A DNA stretch of 64,000 nucleotides from Roseibium sp. Sym1 (lineage in GTDB: Bacteria; Pseudomonadota; Alphaproteobacteria; Rhizobiales; Stappiaceae): assembly GCF_027359675.1 (NCBI RefSeq), contig NZ_CP114786.1, forward strand, positions 2,764,501 to 2,828,500, written 5' to 3'. The position numbers were made by a program, and so were the translations under genes. Each line of letters begins with the position of its first letter. Position 1 is the first letter of the stretch. The notes below the pieces were generated by a model that made no database searches, was not told the origin of the DNA, and worked only from the letters and a program-made list of their open reading frames with translations. Below, one piece after another: positions 40,883 to 49,667 of this stretch.

Positions 40883-42424
40883 ATGGATTTTTTGACCGAC
40901 ATGGCCGCGAAAAGGGCCGAGCTGACGCCCGACGCGACCGCTTTCATCGACCAGGAGACCGGCCGGCAATTCACGTTCGGCGAGATCAATGATCGTGCCA
41001 GCCGGCTGGGAAATCTGCTCCTTGGACGGGGGCTGGCAAAAGGGGACCGCATGGCGGTTCTGTGCCACAATCATCCGGACTTCTTCGTGCTGCTGTTCGC
41101 AGCCCAGAAGACCGGAATCCTGCTGGTACCGCTCAACTGGCGCCAACCCGCCGCCGAATTGACGCCGATCCTGGAAGCCTCGGAGGCGAAGCTGCTCTTT
41201 CACGACGCGGGCCTGGCCGAAGCCGCCGGGGCACTCGCCGCGGGGACCGGGATCGATCTGCTGCCGATCGGTGCGTCCGGGACGGCAACGAGCGCGCTGG
41301 ATGCGCTTCTGGACGGCTCCAGTCCTGCGGCGATCGGCTGCGGGCGCATCAAGGCAAGCACGCCCTGGTACCTGCTCTACACATCCGGCACCACGGGCCT
41401 GCCCAAGGCGGTGATCCAGACCGCGGGCATGGCCTATGCCAACATGATCAACTACTGCCAGGCGACAGGCCTTTCCGTGGGCGAGAAAGGCGTCAATTTC
41501 CTGCCGCTGTTCCACACGGCCGGGATCAACCTGCCGACCCTGCCGATCTTCCTGAACGGCGGTGTGTCGACCGTGCTGCGCAAGTTCGACGCCGACACCG
41601 TCCTGACCCTGATCGGCTCGGGCGAGGTGACCTGCTTCTTCGGCGTGCCGGCGATCTATCAGGCGCTTGCGCTGTCGCCCCGCGCCGGCAAGACGGATTT
41701 TTCATCCGTCCGGTCGCTCGGCTGCGGCGGCGCGCCCGTGCCTAAACATCTTCTTGTCGAATTCCAGAGCCGGGGAGTGACCATCTGCAACGGCATGGGC
41801 ATGACGGAAACCGGTCCGACCGTGTTCCTGATGGACAAGGCCAACGCGGCCGCCAAGATCGGTTCCGTCGGAAAGCCGCAGATCATGACGGATGTCCGGC
41901 TGGTGGACGGTGACGGCGGCATGGTGGAAGGTCCCGGTGAAGGCGAGGTCCAGTTCCGCGGTCCGAACATCACGCCGGGCTACATGGACAATCCCGAAGC
42001 GACCGTCGCAACCTTCACGGTCGACGGCTGGCTGAAGTCGGGGGATGTCGGGCGGCGCGACGAGGACGGCTATTACTACATCGTCGACCGGATCAAGGAC
42101 ATGTACATTTCCGGCGGCGAGAACGTCTATCCGGCCGAGGTCGAGAAGGTGCTGGTCGGCCATCCCGGAATCCTTGAGGCGGTGGTCATCGGCGTGCCTG
42201 ACGAAAAGTGGGGCGAGGTCGGCGCGGCCTTCCTGATCGCGCGTCCCGGCGAGACGGTCGACACGGGCAGTCTTCCCGGCTGGTGCCGCACCCATCTGGC
42301 GCCCTACAAGATTCCGAAGAGTTTCACCGTCGTCGACGACCTGCCGCGCACCGCCGCCGGCAAGGTCCGCAAGAATGTCCTGAAAGACAGCTACACACTG
42401 GAAAAGACACCGGAGGACGCATAG
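40883..42424 (+). CDS. AMP-forming acyl-CoA synthetase/ligase
   Basis: ANL-superfamily ligase of 513 aa activating a carboxylic acid with ATP and CoA. P-loop-like YTSGTTGLPKAV (~173-184), NGMGMTETGPTVF adenylate motif, GYMDNPEATVATFTVDGWLKSGDVGRRDEDGYY-type segment carrying the Asp, and the PX4GK-type PRTAAGKVRKN near the C-terminus. The ATG at 40883 has GGGAGGA. Aliphatic and aromatic acids are both possible. Sharing an operator with the liv-type importer suggests its substrate is what that system imports. Confidence 0.92.
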   Translation: MDFLTDMAAKRAELTPDATAFIDQETGRQFTFGEINDRASRLGNLLLGRGLAKGDRMAVLCHNHPDFFVLLFAAQKTGILLVPLNWRQPAAELTPILEASEAKLLFHDAGLAEAAGALAAGTGIDLLPIGASGTATSALDALLDGSSPAAIGCGRIKASTPWYLLYTSGTTGLPKAVIQTAGMAYANMINYCQATGLSVGEKGVNFLPLFHTAGINLPTLPIFLNGGVSTVLRKFDADTVLTLIGSGEVTCFFGVPAIYQALALSPRAGKTDFSSVRSLGCGGAPVPKHLLVEFQSRGVTICNGMGMTETGPTVFLMDKANAAAKIGSVGKPQIMTDVRLVDGDGGMVEGPGEGEVQFRGPNITPGYMDNPEATVATFTVDGWLKSGDVGRRDEDGYYYIVDRIKDMYISGGENVYPAEVEKVLVGHPGILEAVVIGVPDEKWGEVGAAFLIARPGETVDTGSLPGWCRTHLAPYKIPKSFTVVDDLPRTAAGKVRKNVLKDSYTLEKTPEDA

Positions 42425-42427
42425 CCC

Positions 42428-42817
42428 ATGAGCCTCACCGCCGACGCGCCCGTCAGCGCAACCTTCACCTGGATCCCGCGGCAGGCCGATTTCGATGCCT
42501 TTGCGAAACTCTCCGGCGACGACAACCCGATCCATGTCGACCCGGACTTTTCGGCCCGTACCCGCTTCGGCCGGACCGTGTCACACGGCATGCTGCTCTA
42601 TACGCGGGTGTTCGGGCATCTGGAGGGGCTGTTTCCCGGGCGGAAACATGAGGTCCAGGCGCTGATGTTCCCGAACCCGGCCTATGCGGATGAGGAACTG
42701 ACGTTTTCCTTTCATGAGGCCCCGGACGCGTCCGGGCTGATCGGGATCGAGGTCAGGCGCAGCGCCGATGGTGCTGTCACCCTTTCCGGAAGCTGCAAAC
42801 TCGGAGAACTCGCATGA
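42428..42817 (+). CDS. MaoC-like (R)-hydratase, hotdog fold
   Basis: Single-hotdog protein of 129 aa with the hydratase-2 motif: Asp31-x4-His36 in SGDDNPIHVDPDFS, then RFGRTVSHGML. This is the catalytic form of the MaoC family, hydrating 2-enoyl-CoA. It begins three bases after the ligase stop and overlaps the next hotdog gene by ATGA. Confidence 0.9.
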   Translation: MSLTADAPVSATFTWIPRQADFDAFAKLSGDDNPIHVDPDFSARTRFGRTVSHGMLLYTRVFGHLEGLFPGRKHEVQALMFPNPAYADEELTFSFHEAPDASGLIGIEVRRSADGAVTLSGSCKLGELA

Positions 42818-43185
42818 GCCTGGATCTCGGACAGCGGGCAGAACTGACACGCAGCTATACGGCTCAGGACATGCGAGATTTCGCGGGCATGGCCGGTGAG
42901 GGCACGCCCGTTCCCGATGCCGTGCCCGGTCCGCTGATCGGCGGGCTGTTTTCCTACCTTCTTGGTGTCAAGCTGCCGGGACGGGGCACGAACTACCTGA
43001 AACAGAGCCTTGAGTTCCTGGCGCCGGCACCGGTGGGCGAGCCGCTGACGGCTTCCGTGACGATCACGCGTCTGCGCCCCGAAAAGCATCTGGTCGACCT
43101 GGAAACGGTCTGCGAGGCCGCCGACGGCACGCGCATCTGCCAGGGCCGGGCACTGGTCTATGTCGAGGATGTCGGCAAGGGCTGA
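42814..43185 (+). CDS. Second hotdog-fold MaoC-like protein lacking the catalytic pair
   Basis: A 123-aa paralogue-like partner. It keeps the hotdog pattern (PLIGGLFSYLLGVKLPGRGTNYLKQSLEFLAP) but lacks the Asp-His hydratase motif; the equivalent stretch reads MAGEGTPVPDAVPGPLIGG. Translational coupling (ATGA) suggests a heteromer in which this chain is structural or shapes the substrate tunnel, like the inactive half of two-domain hydratases. Last gene of the TetR operon. Confidence 0.82.
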   Translation: MSLDLGQRAELTRSYTAQDMRDFAGMAGEGTPVPDAVPGPLIGGLFSYLLGVKLPGRGTNYLKQSLEFLAPAPVGEPLTASVTITRLRPEKHLVDLETVCEAADGTRICQGRALVYVEDVGKG

Positions 43186-43212
43186 GCCGCGGAGCGGCGG
43201 CGCGCAGGCCGC

Positions 43213-43602
43213 CTATTCCCCTTCCACCACCCGCACCTTGGCCGGCCAGAAGGCATGATGACCTTCCAGCTGGCCGGCCATGGCAACCGGCGTGCGGTAG
43301 ACCCAGCCGATCTCGTCGCCGTCATGCGACACGTAGCTGGCCTCGCCCTTGATCGGGCAGAAGGTCGTGCGGTCGACATGACCAAGTTTTGTCTTCAGAT
43401 CCGCTTCCGGGACATAGATCATCGGGTCGTAGAAGGACTTGCCGATTTCAAGCACGCGCAGCGCATGGGTGCTGTCGGCGAGCAGGGCGGCGCCGTGATA
43501 GATGCGGATGCGGCGGGGCACATCCCTGATCACCATCAGATGGGCCGGGTTGTCCGGATTGCGGATCGCCCCCTCCAGGGCGGGTGTCGCTTGCACTGTC
43601 AT
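43213..43602 (-). CDS. DUF427 domain protein
   Basis: A 129-aa protein, DUF427 family of unknown function. Typical segments are IRIYHGAALLADS, PMIYVPEADL (~60), RTTFCPIKGEASYV with a conserved Cys, and WVYRTPVAMAGQLEGHHAFWP. The ATG at 43600-43602 has GAGAGG seven bases upstream. Convergent with the hotdog genes (27-base gap) and divergent from the glycerate kinase. Confidence 0.87.
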   Translation of the reverse strand: MTVQATPALEGAIRNPDNPAHLMVIRDVPRRIRIYHGAALLADSTHALRVLEIGKSFYDPMIYVPEADLKTKLGHVDRTTFCPIKGEASYVSHDGDEIGWVYRTPVAMAGQLEGHHAFWPAKVRVVEGE

Positions 43603-43794
43603 CGGAACCTCTCTCAAGCTGTCCCCTGATGTGTGGTCGATGGTGGAAAAACGCAAAAAAATAGCGGGTCAGCCATGGGTGTTTTCGCTTGTTTCGGTTC
43701 TTTCGGGCCGGAAATGCCGCGCAATGCCCTTGAAAATGTTGCCGGATCCGGGCTCAAACGATGGCATCGAATATTGAAAGGAGAGGCACGCCGG

Positions 43795-45051
43795 ATGGGT
43801 GACGAGGTGCAGGATTTTCTGAAACAGCTGTTTCAACGGGCGGTCGAAGTCGCGGACCCGATGAAAAGCCTCGCGGCCCATCTGCCGGAAAAGCCGGCCG
43901 GGCGGGTCCTGGTTGTCGGGGCCGGCAAGGCGTCCGCCCGGATGGCGGAAGCCGTGGAAGCGGTCTGGGGGCCGTGCGACGGGCTGGTGATCACGCGCTA
44001 TGGTTATGCACGTCCCTGCAAGGGCATCGAGATCGTAGAGGCGGCGCATCCTGTGCCCGACGAGGCCGGCCTCGCGGCAACGAAACGCATGCTCGACCTG
44101 CTCGCGGATCTCGATGAGGAAACCTTCGTTCTGGCATTGATTTCCGGCGGGGCGTCCGCGCTGCTGACGGCACCCGCGGGCGAAATCACGCTTGCCGAAA
44201 AACAGGCAGTCAACCAGAGCTTGCTCGCTTCGGGCGCGCCGATCGGTCAGATGAACGTGGTGCGCAAGCATCTCAGCCGGGTGAAGGGCGGGCAGCTTGC
44301 GGCAACCGCCTATCCGGCCAGGATGCTGGCGCTGCTCCTGTCAGACGTGCCCGGTGACGACCCGGCGGAAATCGGGTCCGGTCCGACGGTCGGTGACGCC
44401 AGCTCGGCCGATGAGGCAAAATCCATTCTCGACCGCTGGAAGATCAGCGTGCCGGCGTCGGTGGAGGCCGTGCTTGCCGGACCGAGCGGCGTGCTGGCGC
44501 CGGCGGACGAAAGACTCTCCCATGTGACCAACACGATCTTTGCAGCCCCGTCGCAGTCCCTGGAGGCGGCCAAGGTCCTGGCAGAGGAAAACGGCTGCGA
44601 AGTCGAGATCCTGGGGGATGCCCTGGAAGGAGAAGCCCGCGAGGTTGCCGCCGAACACGCCAGGCTGGCGTTGTCCCGGCAGCGGGAACGGCAGGCGGGC
44701 AGCCCGCCGCTGCTGCTCCTGTCCGGCGGCGAGCTGACGGTGACCCGGCGAGGCGACGGGGTCGGTGGCCCCAATGCCGAATATGCGCTTGCACTTGCCG
44801 CCGCGCTCGACGGGGCCGACGGCATTCATGCCATCGCCTGCGATACGGACGGTGTCGACGGTGCCGCCGAGGTGGCGGGTGCGGTGATCGGACCGCAGAC
44901 CCCGGCCAGGGCCGCGGCTGCCGGCGCGGACATCCAGGAAGCCCTGCGCCACAACGATGCGCACACGTTTTTCGCCTCGATCGGGGACCAGGTGGTCACA
45001 GGACCGACACTAACGAATGTCAATGACTTCCGTGCCATCCGGATCGGTTAG
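43795..45051 (+). CDS. Glycerate 2-kinase (MOFRL family)
   Basis: Cytoplasmic kinase of 418 aa, GckA/class II glycerate kinase family, phosphorylating D-glycerate to 2-phosphoglycerate. The MOFRL-associated N-terminal domain shows VLVVGAGKASARMAEAVE, LALISGGASALLTAPAG and MNVVRKHLSRVKGGQLA. The C-terminal MOFRL domain has LLLSGGELTVTRRGDGVGGPNAEYAL and ACDTDGVDGAAEVAGAVI. The ATG at 43795 follows GGAGAGG. Next genes are CofD-like and RbsD, then a transporter/hydrolase operon predicted to yield glycerate, which explains its place. Confidence 0.92.
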   Translation: MGDEVQDFLKQLFQRAVEVADPMKSLAAHLPEKPAGRVLVVGAGKASARMAEAVEAVWGPCDGLVITRYGYARPCKGIEIVEAAHPVPDEAGLAATKRMLDLLADLDEETFVLALISGGASALLTAPAGEITLAEKQAVNQSLLASGAPIGQMNVVRKHLSRVKGGQLAATAYPARMLALLLSDVPGDDPAEIGSGPTVGDASSADEAKSILDRWKISVPASVEAVLAGPSGVLAPADERLSHVTNTIFAAPSQSLEAAKVLAEENGCEVEILGDALEGEAREVAAEHARLALSRQRERQAGSPPLLLLSGGELTVTRRGDGVGGPNAEYALALAAALDGADGIHAIACDTDGVDGAAEVAGAVIGPQTPARAAAAGADIQEALRHNDAHTFFASIGDQVVTGPTLTNVNDFRAIRIG

Positions 45052-45149
45052 GCTATGGTTTCGCAGGATCGTGCACCCAGACGTCAATGAAATGAAACCG
45101 CCTCCGGGGACCAGGCTGTGGAAGACCAAGGACGAAACAGGACCTTGAT

Positions 45150-46331
45150 GTGACCGAACTCACCATCACCCGCGCCGTGCGCATGCCGGATCCTTTCCGG
45201 ATCGAACGTTTTCTGTCCAATCCGAAACTCGGTCCACGCCTGTTGTTCTTCAGCGGTGGCTCCGCGCTCAATGGTGTCGCGCAGCACCTGAAACGCTACA
45301 CACACAACTCCATTCATCTCGTCACCCCATTTGACAGCGGCGGCAGTTCGCAGGGCCTGCGGCTGGCCTTCAACATGCCTGCGATCGGCGATCTCAGAAG
45401 CCGCCTGATGGCGCTCGCCGACGAGACGGTTCTTGGGCATCCGGACGTGTTTCGCCTGTTCACCCACCGTTTTTCCAGGACCGCGGCGCCGGAGGATCTG
45501 GCGGGCGAACTTCAGGCCATGATCGCGGGAACGCATCCGCTGGTCGAGGCCATCGAACAGCCGATGCGCACGCTGATCCAGAACCAGCTCGGCATGTTTC
45601 ATGCCGCGCGTCCGAAGAGCTTCGACCTGCGGGGTGCCAGTATCGGCAACCTGATCCTGGCCGGCGGTTACCTCAACCAGAACCAGGAGCTCGAACCGAT
45701 CATCTTTCTGGTGTCCAAGCTGGTGGGCGTCCAGGGCACCGTACGTGCCGTGACCGACGACAACCTGCATCTGGGCGCGGAGTTGTCCTCCGGTGACGTG
45801 ATCATCGGACAGCATTTGCTGACCGGCAAGGAACATCCGCCGCCGGCCTCTCCGATCAAGGATCTTTTCTTCAACATCGGCCTGACGGACAGGGACCCGG
45901 CGGAAGCGGTGTTTCCGGACCGAAACCGGTCTCTGATCGGGTCGTCCGATCTTGTCTGCTATGCCCCGGGCAGTTTCTACACCAGCCTGATGGCGACCCT
46001 CCTGCCGACCGGTGTCGGCCGTACGCTTGCCGCGCGCACGGTGCCGAAGGTCTACGTGCCGAGCCTCGGGCAGGATCCGGAAACCGGCGACATGCGGCTG
46101 GCAGACAAGGTTCATACGCTGCTGACTTATCTCCGCAAGGATGCCGGATCGGACTGTCCCGTTCACAGGTTGCTCAACTATGTGATCGTCGACAAGAGCG
46201 TGCCGGAAAGCGAGACCGGGGAAATCGGCGCACGCGGCATCGCCGTCCTGCGTCTCGATCTCGTCAGCAAGGCGTCCGCGCCCTATTATGATCCCGCGCC
46301 GCTGTGCGAAGCGCTGGTATCACTGACATAG
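45150..46331 (+). CDS. CofD/YvcK-like protein linked to glycerate kinase
   Basis: A 393-aa protein related to CofD (2-phospho-L-lactate transferase) and YvcK/UPF0052. The nucleotide/Rossmann-like start is RLLFFSGGSALNGVAQHLKR, then LVTPFDSGGSSQGLR and IGDLRSRLMALAD, as in YvcK-type proteins; a middle LGAELSSGDVIIGQHLL also fits. Start GTG at 45150 with AGGAC upstream. It resembles the CofD-like proteins annotated as part of GAK systems; I could not check that assignment. In CofD the substrate is a phosphorylated hydroxy acid (phospholactate), so a role with phosphoglycerate made by the neighbour is conceivable. Confidence 0.8.
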   Translation: MTELTITRAVRMPDPFRIERFLSNPKLGPRLLFFSGGSALNGVAQHLKRYTHNSIHLVTPFDSGGSSQGLRLAFNMPAIGDLRSRLMALADETVLGHPDVFRLFTHRFSRTAAPEDLAGELQAMIAGTHPLVEAIEQPMRTLIQNQLGMFHAARPKSFDLRGASIGNLILAGGYLNQNQELEPIIFLVSKLVGVQGTVRAVTDDNLHLGAELSSGDVIIGQHLLTGKEHPPPASPIKDLFFNIGLTDRDPAEAVFPDRNRSLIGSSDLVCYAPGSFYTSLMATLLPTGVGRTLAARTVPKVYVPSLGQDPETGDMRLADKVHTLLTYLRKDAGSDCPVHRLLNYVIVDKSVPESETGEIGARGIAVLRLDLVSKASAPYYDPAPLCEALVSLT

Positions 46332-46344
46332 AAAGGAAGAGGCC

Positions 46345-46755
46345 ATGAAACGGACCAAGCTGTTGAACCGTCATCTGAGCAAGCTCGTGGCCTCGCTCGG
46401 GCATCTGGACGAAATCGTCCTGGCCGATGCCGGATTGCCAGTGCCGCCCAATGTCGGCGTGATAGATCTTGCGGTCAGCCCCGGCGTGCCCGGGCTGTTC
46501 GATGTTCTCGACGCGCTGGTCGAAGAGATGATCATCGAACAGGCGGTCTTCGCCGATGAAGCCTCTCCGGAGTTGACCACCGCGATCGAGGTTCGGCTCG
46601 CGCACTGGGCGGCCGAGACGGGCAAGCCGATCGAGCATGTGCGCCTGCCGCACGACGATTTCAGGACGCGGACGGCACGTGCGCGCGCCGTCATCCGCAC
46701 CGGCGAGTGCACACCCTACGCAAATCTCATTCTGGTTTCGGGCGTCGCCTTCTGA
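46345..46755 (+). CDS. rbsD: D-ribose pyranase/sugar mutarotase RbsD
   Basis: A 136-aa RbsD/FucU-fold protein interconverting pyranose and furanose or anomeric forms of a sugar. Conserved active-site pattern: His in SLGHLDEIVLADAGLP, Asp of that motif, His in VRLPHDDF, and Tyr/Asn in GECTPYANLILVSGVAF. AAGGAAGAGG precedes the ATG by six bases. No ribose transporter or kinase is nearby. It follows the CofD-like gene by 13 bases, so here it may act on the hexose freed by the GH63 enzyme. Confidence 0.9.
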   Translation: MKRTKLLNRHLSKLVASLGHLDEIVLADAGLPVPPNVGVIDLAVSPGVPGLFDVLDALVEEMIIEQAVFADEASPELTTAIEVRLAHWAAETGKPIEHVRLPHDDFRTRTARARAVIRTGECTPYANLILVSGVAF

Positions 46756-46787
46756 TCAGGCGCGGGCATAATCTTCCACCTTCATCC

Positions 46788-46822
46788 GCGCCCCCGGTTT
46801 CATGTGCTGAGACCGGGGGCGG
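46788..46822 (+). terminator. Stem-loop terminator after rbsD
   Basis: Ten-bp stem CGCCCCCGGT (46789-46798) / ACCGGGGGCG (46812-46821) that extends inward by TCA/TGA. It is followed by GTTCGTTTC, a weak T-tract, 33 bases after the rbsD stop. Separates the kinase operon from the LacI operon. Confidence 0.65.
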
Positions 46823-46914
46823 TTCGTTTCACGTTCGCTCGAAACTTTCAGGCGATGTGTTTCGTTGCAAAGACAGTGTCTTGCCGCTTTGCAGAATTTT
46901 TATCGCACAGCACC

Positions 46915-46969
46915 AAAACCGATTTTGTTGACTTACAAAATCGGTTTTGTAAGACTGAATTCAGATAAT
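46915..46969 (+). promoter_or_regulatory. LacI-operon promoter with overlapping palindromes
   Basis: Three copies of an AAAACCGATTTTGT-type half-site. 46915-46928 and 46935-46948 form a perfect 14-bp inverted repeat around TGACTT. CTTACAAAAT-CG-GTTTTGTAAG at 46932-46953 is a second, overlapping 22-bp palindrome. TTGACT lies at 46928-46933 and GATAAT at 46964-46969. A LacI protein encoded 63 bases downstream is the likely ligand. Confidence 0.72.
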
Positions 46970-47031
46970 AATGATCCGTTGCCAGATCGTGCAACGGCGG
47001 GAAGGGAGCCGGGAAGCTCCGGGGAGGATTG

Positions 47032-48138
47032 ATGTCGCGGTTGCGCGGTTCCGTCACGATCGACGATGTCGCACGCCATGTCGGCGTGGCCAAGGGAACG
47101 GTCTCCCGCGTCCTCAACAATTATACCGACATTTCCGAAAACACCCGCAAGCGTATCCTGAAGGCGGTCGAGGATCTCGGCTATCAGCCCTCCGCGACCG
47201 CCCGCAACCTGAAGCGCGGCCGCCAGGATACGCTCGGGATCGTCATTCCGGTCGGTCACGGCAGCGGCGCGGATCCGTTCCTGTCGGAATTCATCGACGG
47301 CATCGCGCGGGCGCTTGATGAACTCGGCCTCGACCTGCTGGTCACGACCGCGCATTCACGCGAACACATGATCGAGACGCTGGAGCGGCTGATCGCACGG
47401 CGCAAGGTGGACGGGTTCATTGTCACGCGCACGGAAGTCGACGATCCCCGGATCGCGTTCCTTCTGGAAAAGAATTTCCCCTTTGTCGCCCATGGCCGCA
47501 CACGCGATCCGGAGGGTTATGCCTGGTTCGACATCGACAACGAGACCGCCTTTGCGGAGGGGGTGCGCCACCTTTACAGCCTCGGCCATGAACGTATCGG
47601 CCTGGTCGGCGGGTCCCTGGAACTGAATTTCGCCCTGCAGCGCCTGAACGGTTACCGTCAGGGCCTCGAGGCGCTCGGCGTGGCACACGATTCGAGCCTG
47701 GAGAGCCTGCAGGTTCTCAGCGAAAAGGGCGGCGCCGCCGGTGCGAAGGCGCTGTTGTCGCTGTCGGCGCCGCCGACAGCCCTGCTGTGCGTGACCGATG
47801 CCCTTGCGATCGGAGCGGTACAGTTCTGCCGAAGGCTCGGGCTGAAGGTCGGTTCCGACGTGACGGTGATCGGTTACGACGGTCTGCCTGTCGGCGAGTA
47901 TCTCGATCCGCCGCTGACGACGTTTTCGCAAAGCGCACAGGATGCCGGCGGACGGGTCGCGCGGATGCTGATCGACGTTCTGGACGGCAAGAACCCAACC
48001 AGTTTGCAGGCGCTTGCACAAGCGAACCTGATCCGGCGTGCCTCCGACGGCGCGCCAACCATGACACCGGCCGCGCTCGCGGAAGCGCTCCGGGGCCGGC
48101 TGGACCAACAGCCACATTCTGGCAGTAAGGGAGAGTAA
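47032..48138 (+). CDS. LacI-family transcriptional regulator
   Basis: Regulator of 368 aa. Helix-turn-helix and hinge at the N-terminus (SVTIDDVARHVGVAKGTVSR then VLNNYTDISENTRKRI). The periplasmic-binding-like effector domain follows residue ~60 with LGIVIPVGHGSGADPF, GFIVTRTEVDDPRI and CVTDALAIGAVQFCR. ATG at 47032 with GGGGAGG; the TTG one codon earlier is not needed. It heads the CUT1/GH63 operon, whose next gene follows by one base. Autoregulation through the palindromes upstream is likely; the inducer is probably the imported glycoside. Confidence 0.93.
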   Translation: MSRLRGSVTIDDVARHVGVAKGTVSRVLNNYTDISENTRKRILKAVEDLGYQPSATARNLKRGRQDTLGIVIPVGHGSGADPFLSEFIDGIARALDELGLDLLVTTAHSREHMIETLERLIARRKVDGFIVTRTEVDDPRIAFLLEKNFPFVAHGRTRDPEGYAWFDIDNETAFAEGVRHLYSLGHERIGLVGGSLELNFALQRLNGYRQGLEALGVAHDSSLESLQVLSEKGGAAGAKALLSLSAPPTALLCVTDALAIGAVQFCRRLGLKVGSDVTVIGYDGLPVGEYLDPPLTTFSQSAQDAGGRVARMLIDVLDGKNPTSLQALAQANLIRRASDGAPTMTPAALAEALRGRLDQQPHSGSKGE

Positions 48139-48139
48139 T

Positions 48140-49489
48140 ATGTTTGGGAGGAGTACATTCCTGGCCTCGACCATGGCAGGCGTTCTCGCGCTTGGCCTGA
48201 CGGCGGCCCAGGCGGAAACGCTGCGGTTCTGGACCACCGAAGAGCAGCCCGAGCGGCTGGCCAAGCAGGAAGAAATGGCCGCGGCCTTCAAAGAAAAGAC
48301 CGGCATCGAAGTCGATGTCATTCCGGTGTCGGAATCGGATCTCGGCACGCGGGCGACGGCGGCCTTCGCGGCCGGAGACCTGCCGGACGTGATCTATCAC
48401 ACGCTGCAATATGCGCTGCCCTGGGCGGAAGCCGGCATCCTGGACACCGAAGCCGCGACCGAGGTTCTTGAAAATCTTGGTGCCGATACGTTCGCACCGG
48501 GTGCCGTCGCCATGGCATCGGTGGAAGACGGCGTTGCGTCCGTGCCCGTGGACGGCTGGACCCAGATGGTCGTCTACCGCAAGGACCTGTTCGAGGAAAA
48601 CGGCCTGGCTGCTCCGAACAGCTATGAAGCCATCCTCGCGGCGGTCGAGAAACTGCACAATCCGCCGGAAATGTTCGGCTTCGTCGCCGCAACCAAGATC
48701 GACGAGAACTTCATGAGCCAGGTTCTGGAACACGTGTTCCTGGCCAATGGCGTCAGCCCGGTGAGCGGCGACGGGTTCAGCGCGCTGGATGAAAAGAAGA
48801 CCATCGAGGCGCTGGAGTTCTACAAGGCCATCGCAGAGGCCTCGCCCCCGGGTGACCTCTTCTGGAAACAGTCGCGCGAACTCTATTTCGCCGGCAAGGC
48901 TGCCATGATCATCTGGTCGCCGTTCATCCTGGATGAGCTGGCCGGCCTGCGCGACAGTGCGCCGCCCACCATCACCGACGATCCGACCTCGTCCGAGCTT
49001 GCCTCCAAGACCGGTGTCGTGACCACGTTGAAAGGGCCGTCCAACCCGGATGGTGCCGCCTGGGCCGACATCCGCTATTTCGGCATCACCAACGATGCGG
49101 ACACGGAAGCCGCCATGCAGTTCGTCGAGTTCTCCATGGATGACGGCTACATGTCGACGCTGTCGATCGCGCCGGAAGGCAAGTTCCCGATCCGCCGGGG
49201 CAATTCGGACAATGCCACCGCGTTTGTCGACGGCTGGGCGAAGCTGCCGGTCGGCGTCGACCGCAAGGCACCGCTGACGGACCTCTACGATGCCGAGACC
49301 ATCAGCACGATCGTCTCCGGTCTCGACACCGCCAGCCGCTGGGGTGTCAAGGAAGGCCAGTTGTCGCTTGCCTCCAAGATGATCAACAGCCAGGTGATCA
49401 ACCGCTACGTCCGTGAATATATCGACGGCGAGCGGGATGCTGCGGCAACGGTCGCCAAGCTCAACGAAGAACTGGCCAAGATCCAGTAA
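48140..49489 (+). CDS. CUT1 extracellular binding protein (glycosylglycerate-type importer)
   Basis: Periplasmic receptor of 449 aa, SBP_bac_1 family. Signal peptide MFGRSTFLASTMAGVLALGL to AQA|ET (1-25). Mature features are LRFWTTEEQPERLAKQEEMAAAFKE-type start, AFAAGDLPDVIYHTLQYALPWAEAG, ASVPVDGWTQMVVYRKDLFEE and AAMIIWSPFILDELAG. AAGGGAGAG precedes the ATG. It resembles AglE-like alpha-glucoside receptors. The downstream GH63 hydrolase argues for a glucosyl- or mannosyl-glycerate ligand; this is inference. Confidence 0.92.
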   Translation: MFGRSTFLASTMAGVLALGLTAAQAETLRFWTTEEQPERLAKQEEMAAAFKEKTGIEVDVIPVSESDLGTRATAAFAAGDLPDVIYHTLQYALPWAEAGILDTEAATEVLENLGADTFAPGAVAMASVEDGVASVPVDGWTQMVVYRKDLFEENGLAAPNSYEAILAAVEKLHNPPEMFGFVAATKIDENFMSQVLEHVFLANGVSPVSGDGFSALDEKKTIEALEFYKAIAEASPPGDLFWKQSRELYFAGKAAMIIWSPFILDELAGLRDSAPPTITDDPTSSELASKTGVVTTLKGPSNPDGAAWADIRYFGITNDADTEAAMQFVEFSMDDGYMSTLSIAPEGKFPIRRGNSDNATAFVDGWAKLPVGVDRKAPLTDLYDAETISTIVSGLDTASRWGVKEGQLSLASKMINSQVINRYVREYIDGERDAAATVAKLNEELAKIQ

Positions 49490-49497
49490 CCGCGTTG

Positions 49498-49579
49498 CGC
49501 CTCCCGGTGTGAACCGGGAGGCGGGACACTGCCCACCATCCAAGGCAGGGACCGGGCGCCCGCCCGTGACGCCCGGTCC
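49498..49579. other. Two tandem stem-loops after the binding-protein gene
   Basis: First hairpin CGCCTCCCGGT-GTGA-ACCGGGAGGCG (49498-49523, 11-bp perfect stem), nine bases past the stop. Second GGACCGGGCG / CGCCCGGTCC (49549-49579, 10-bp stem). No T-runs follow. They resemble processing or attenuation hairpins between receptor and permease genes. Confidence 0.75.
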
Positions 49580-49667
49580 ACAGAAAGCGAACCAACTGAT
49601 CCTTGTGGGAGCACGGGAAGCGGCTGTTTGCCAACGATCACCCAAGGTCGCTGCATACACCAGGTTT

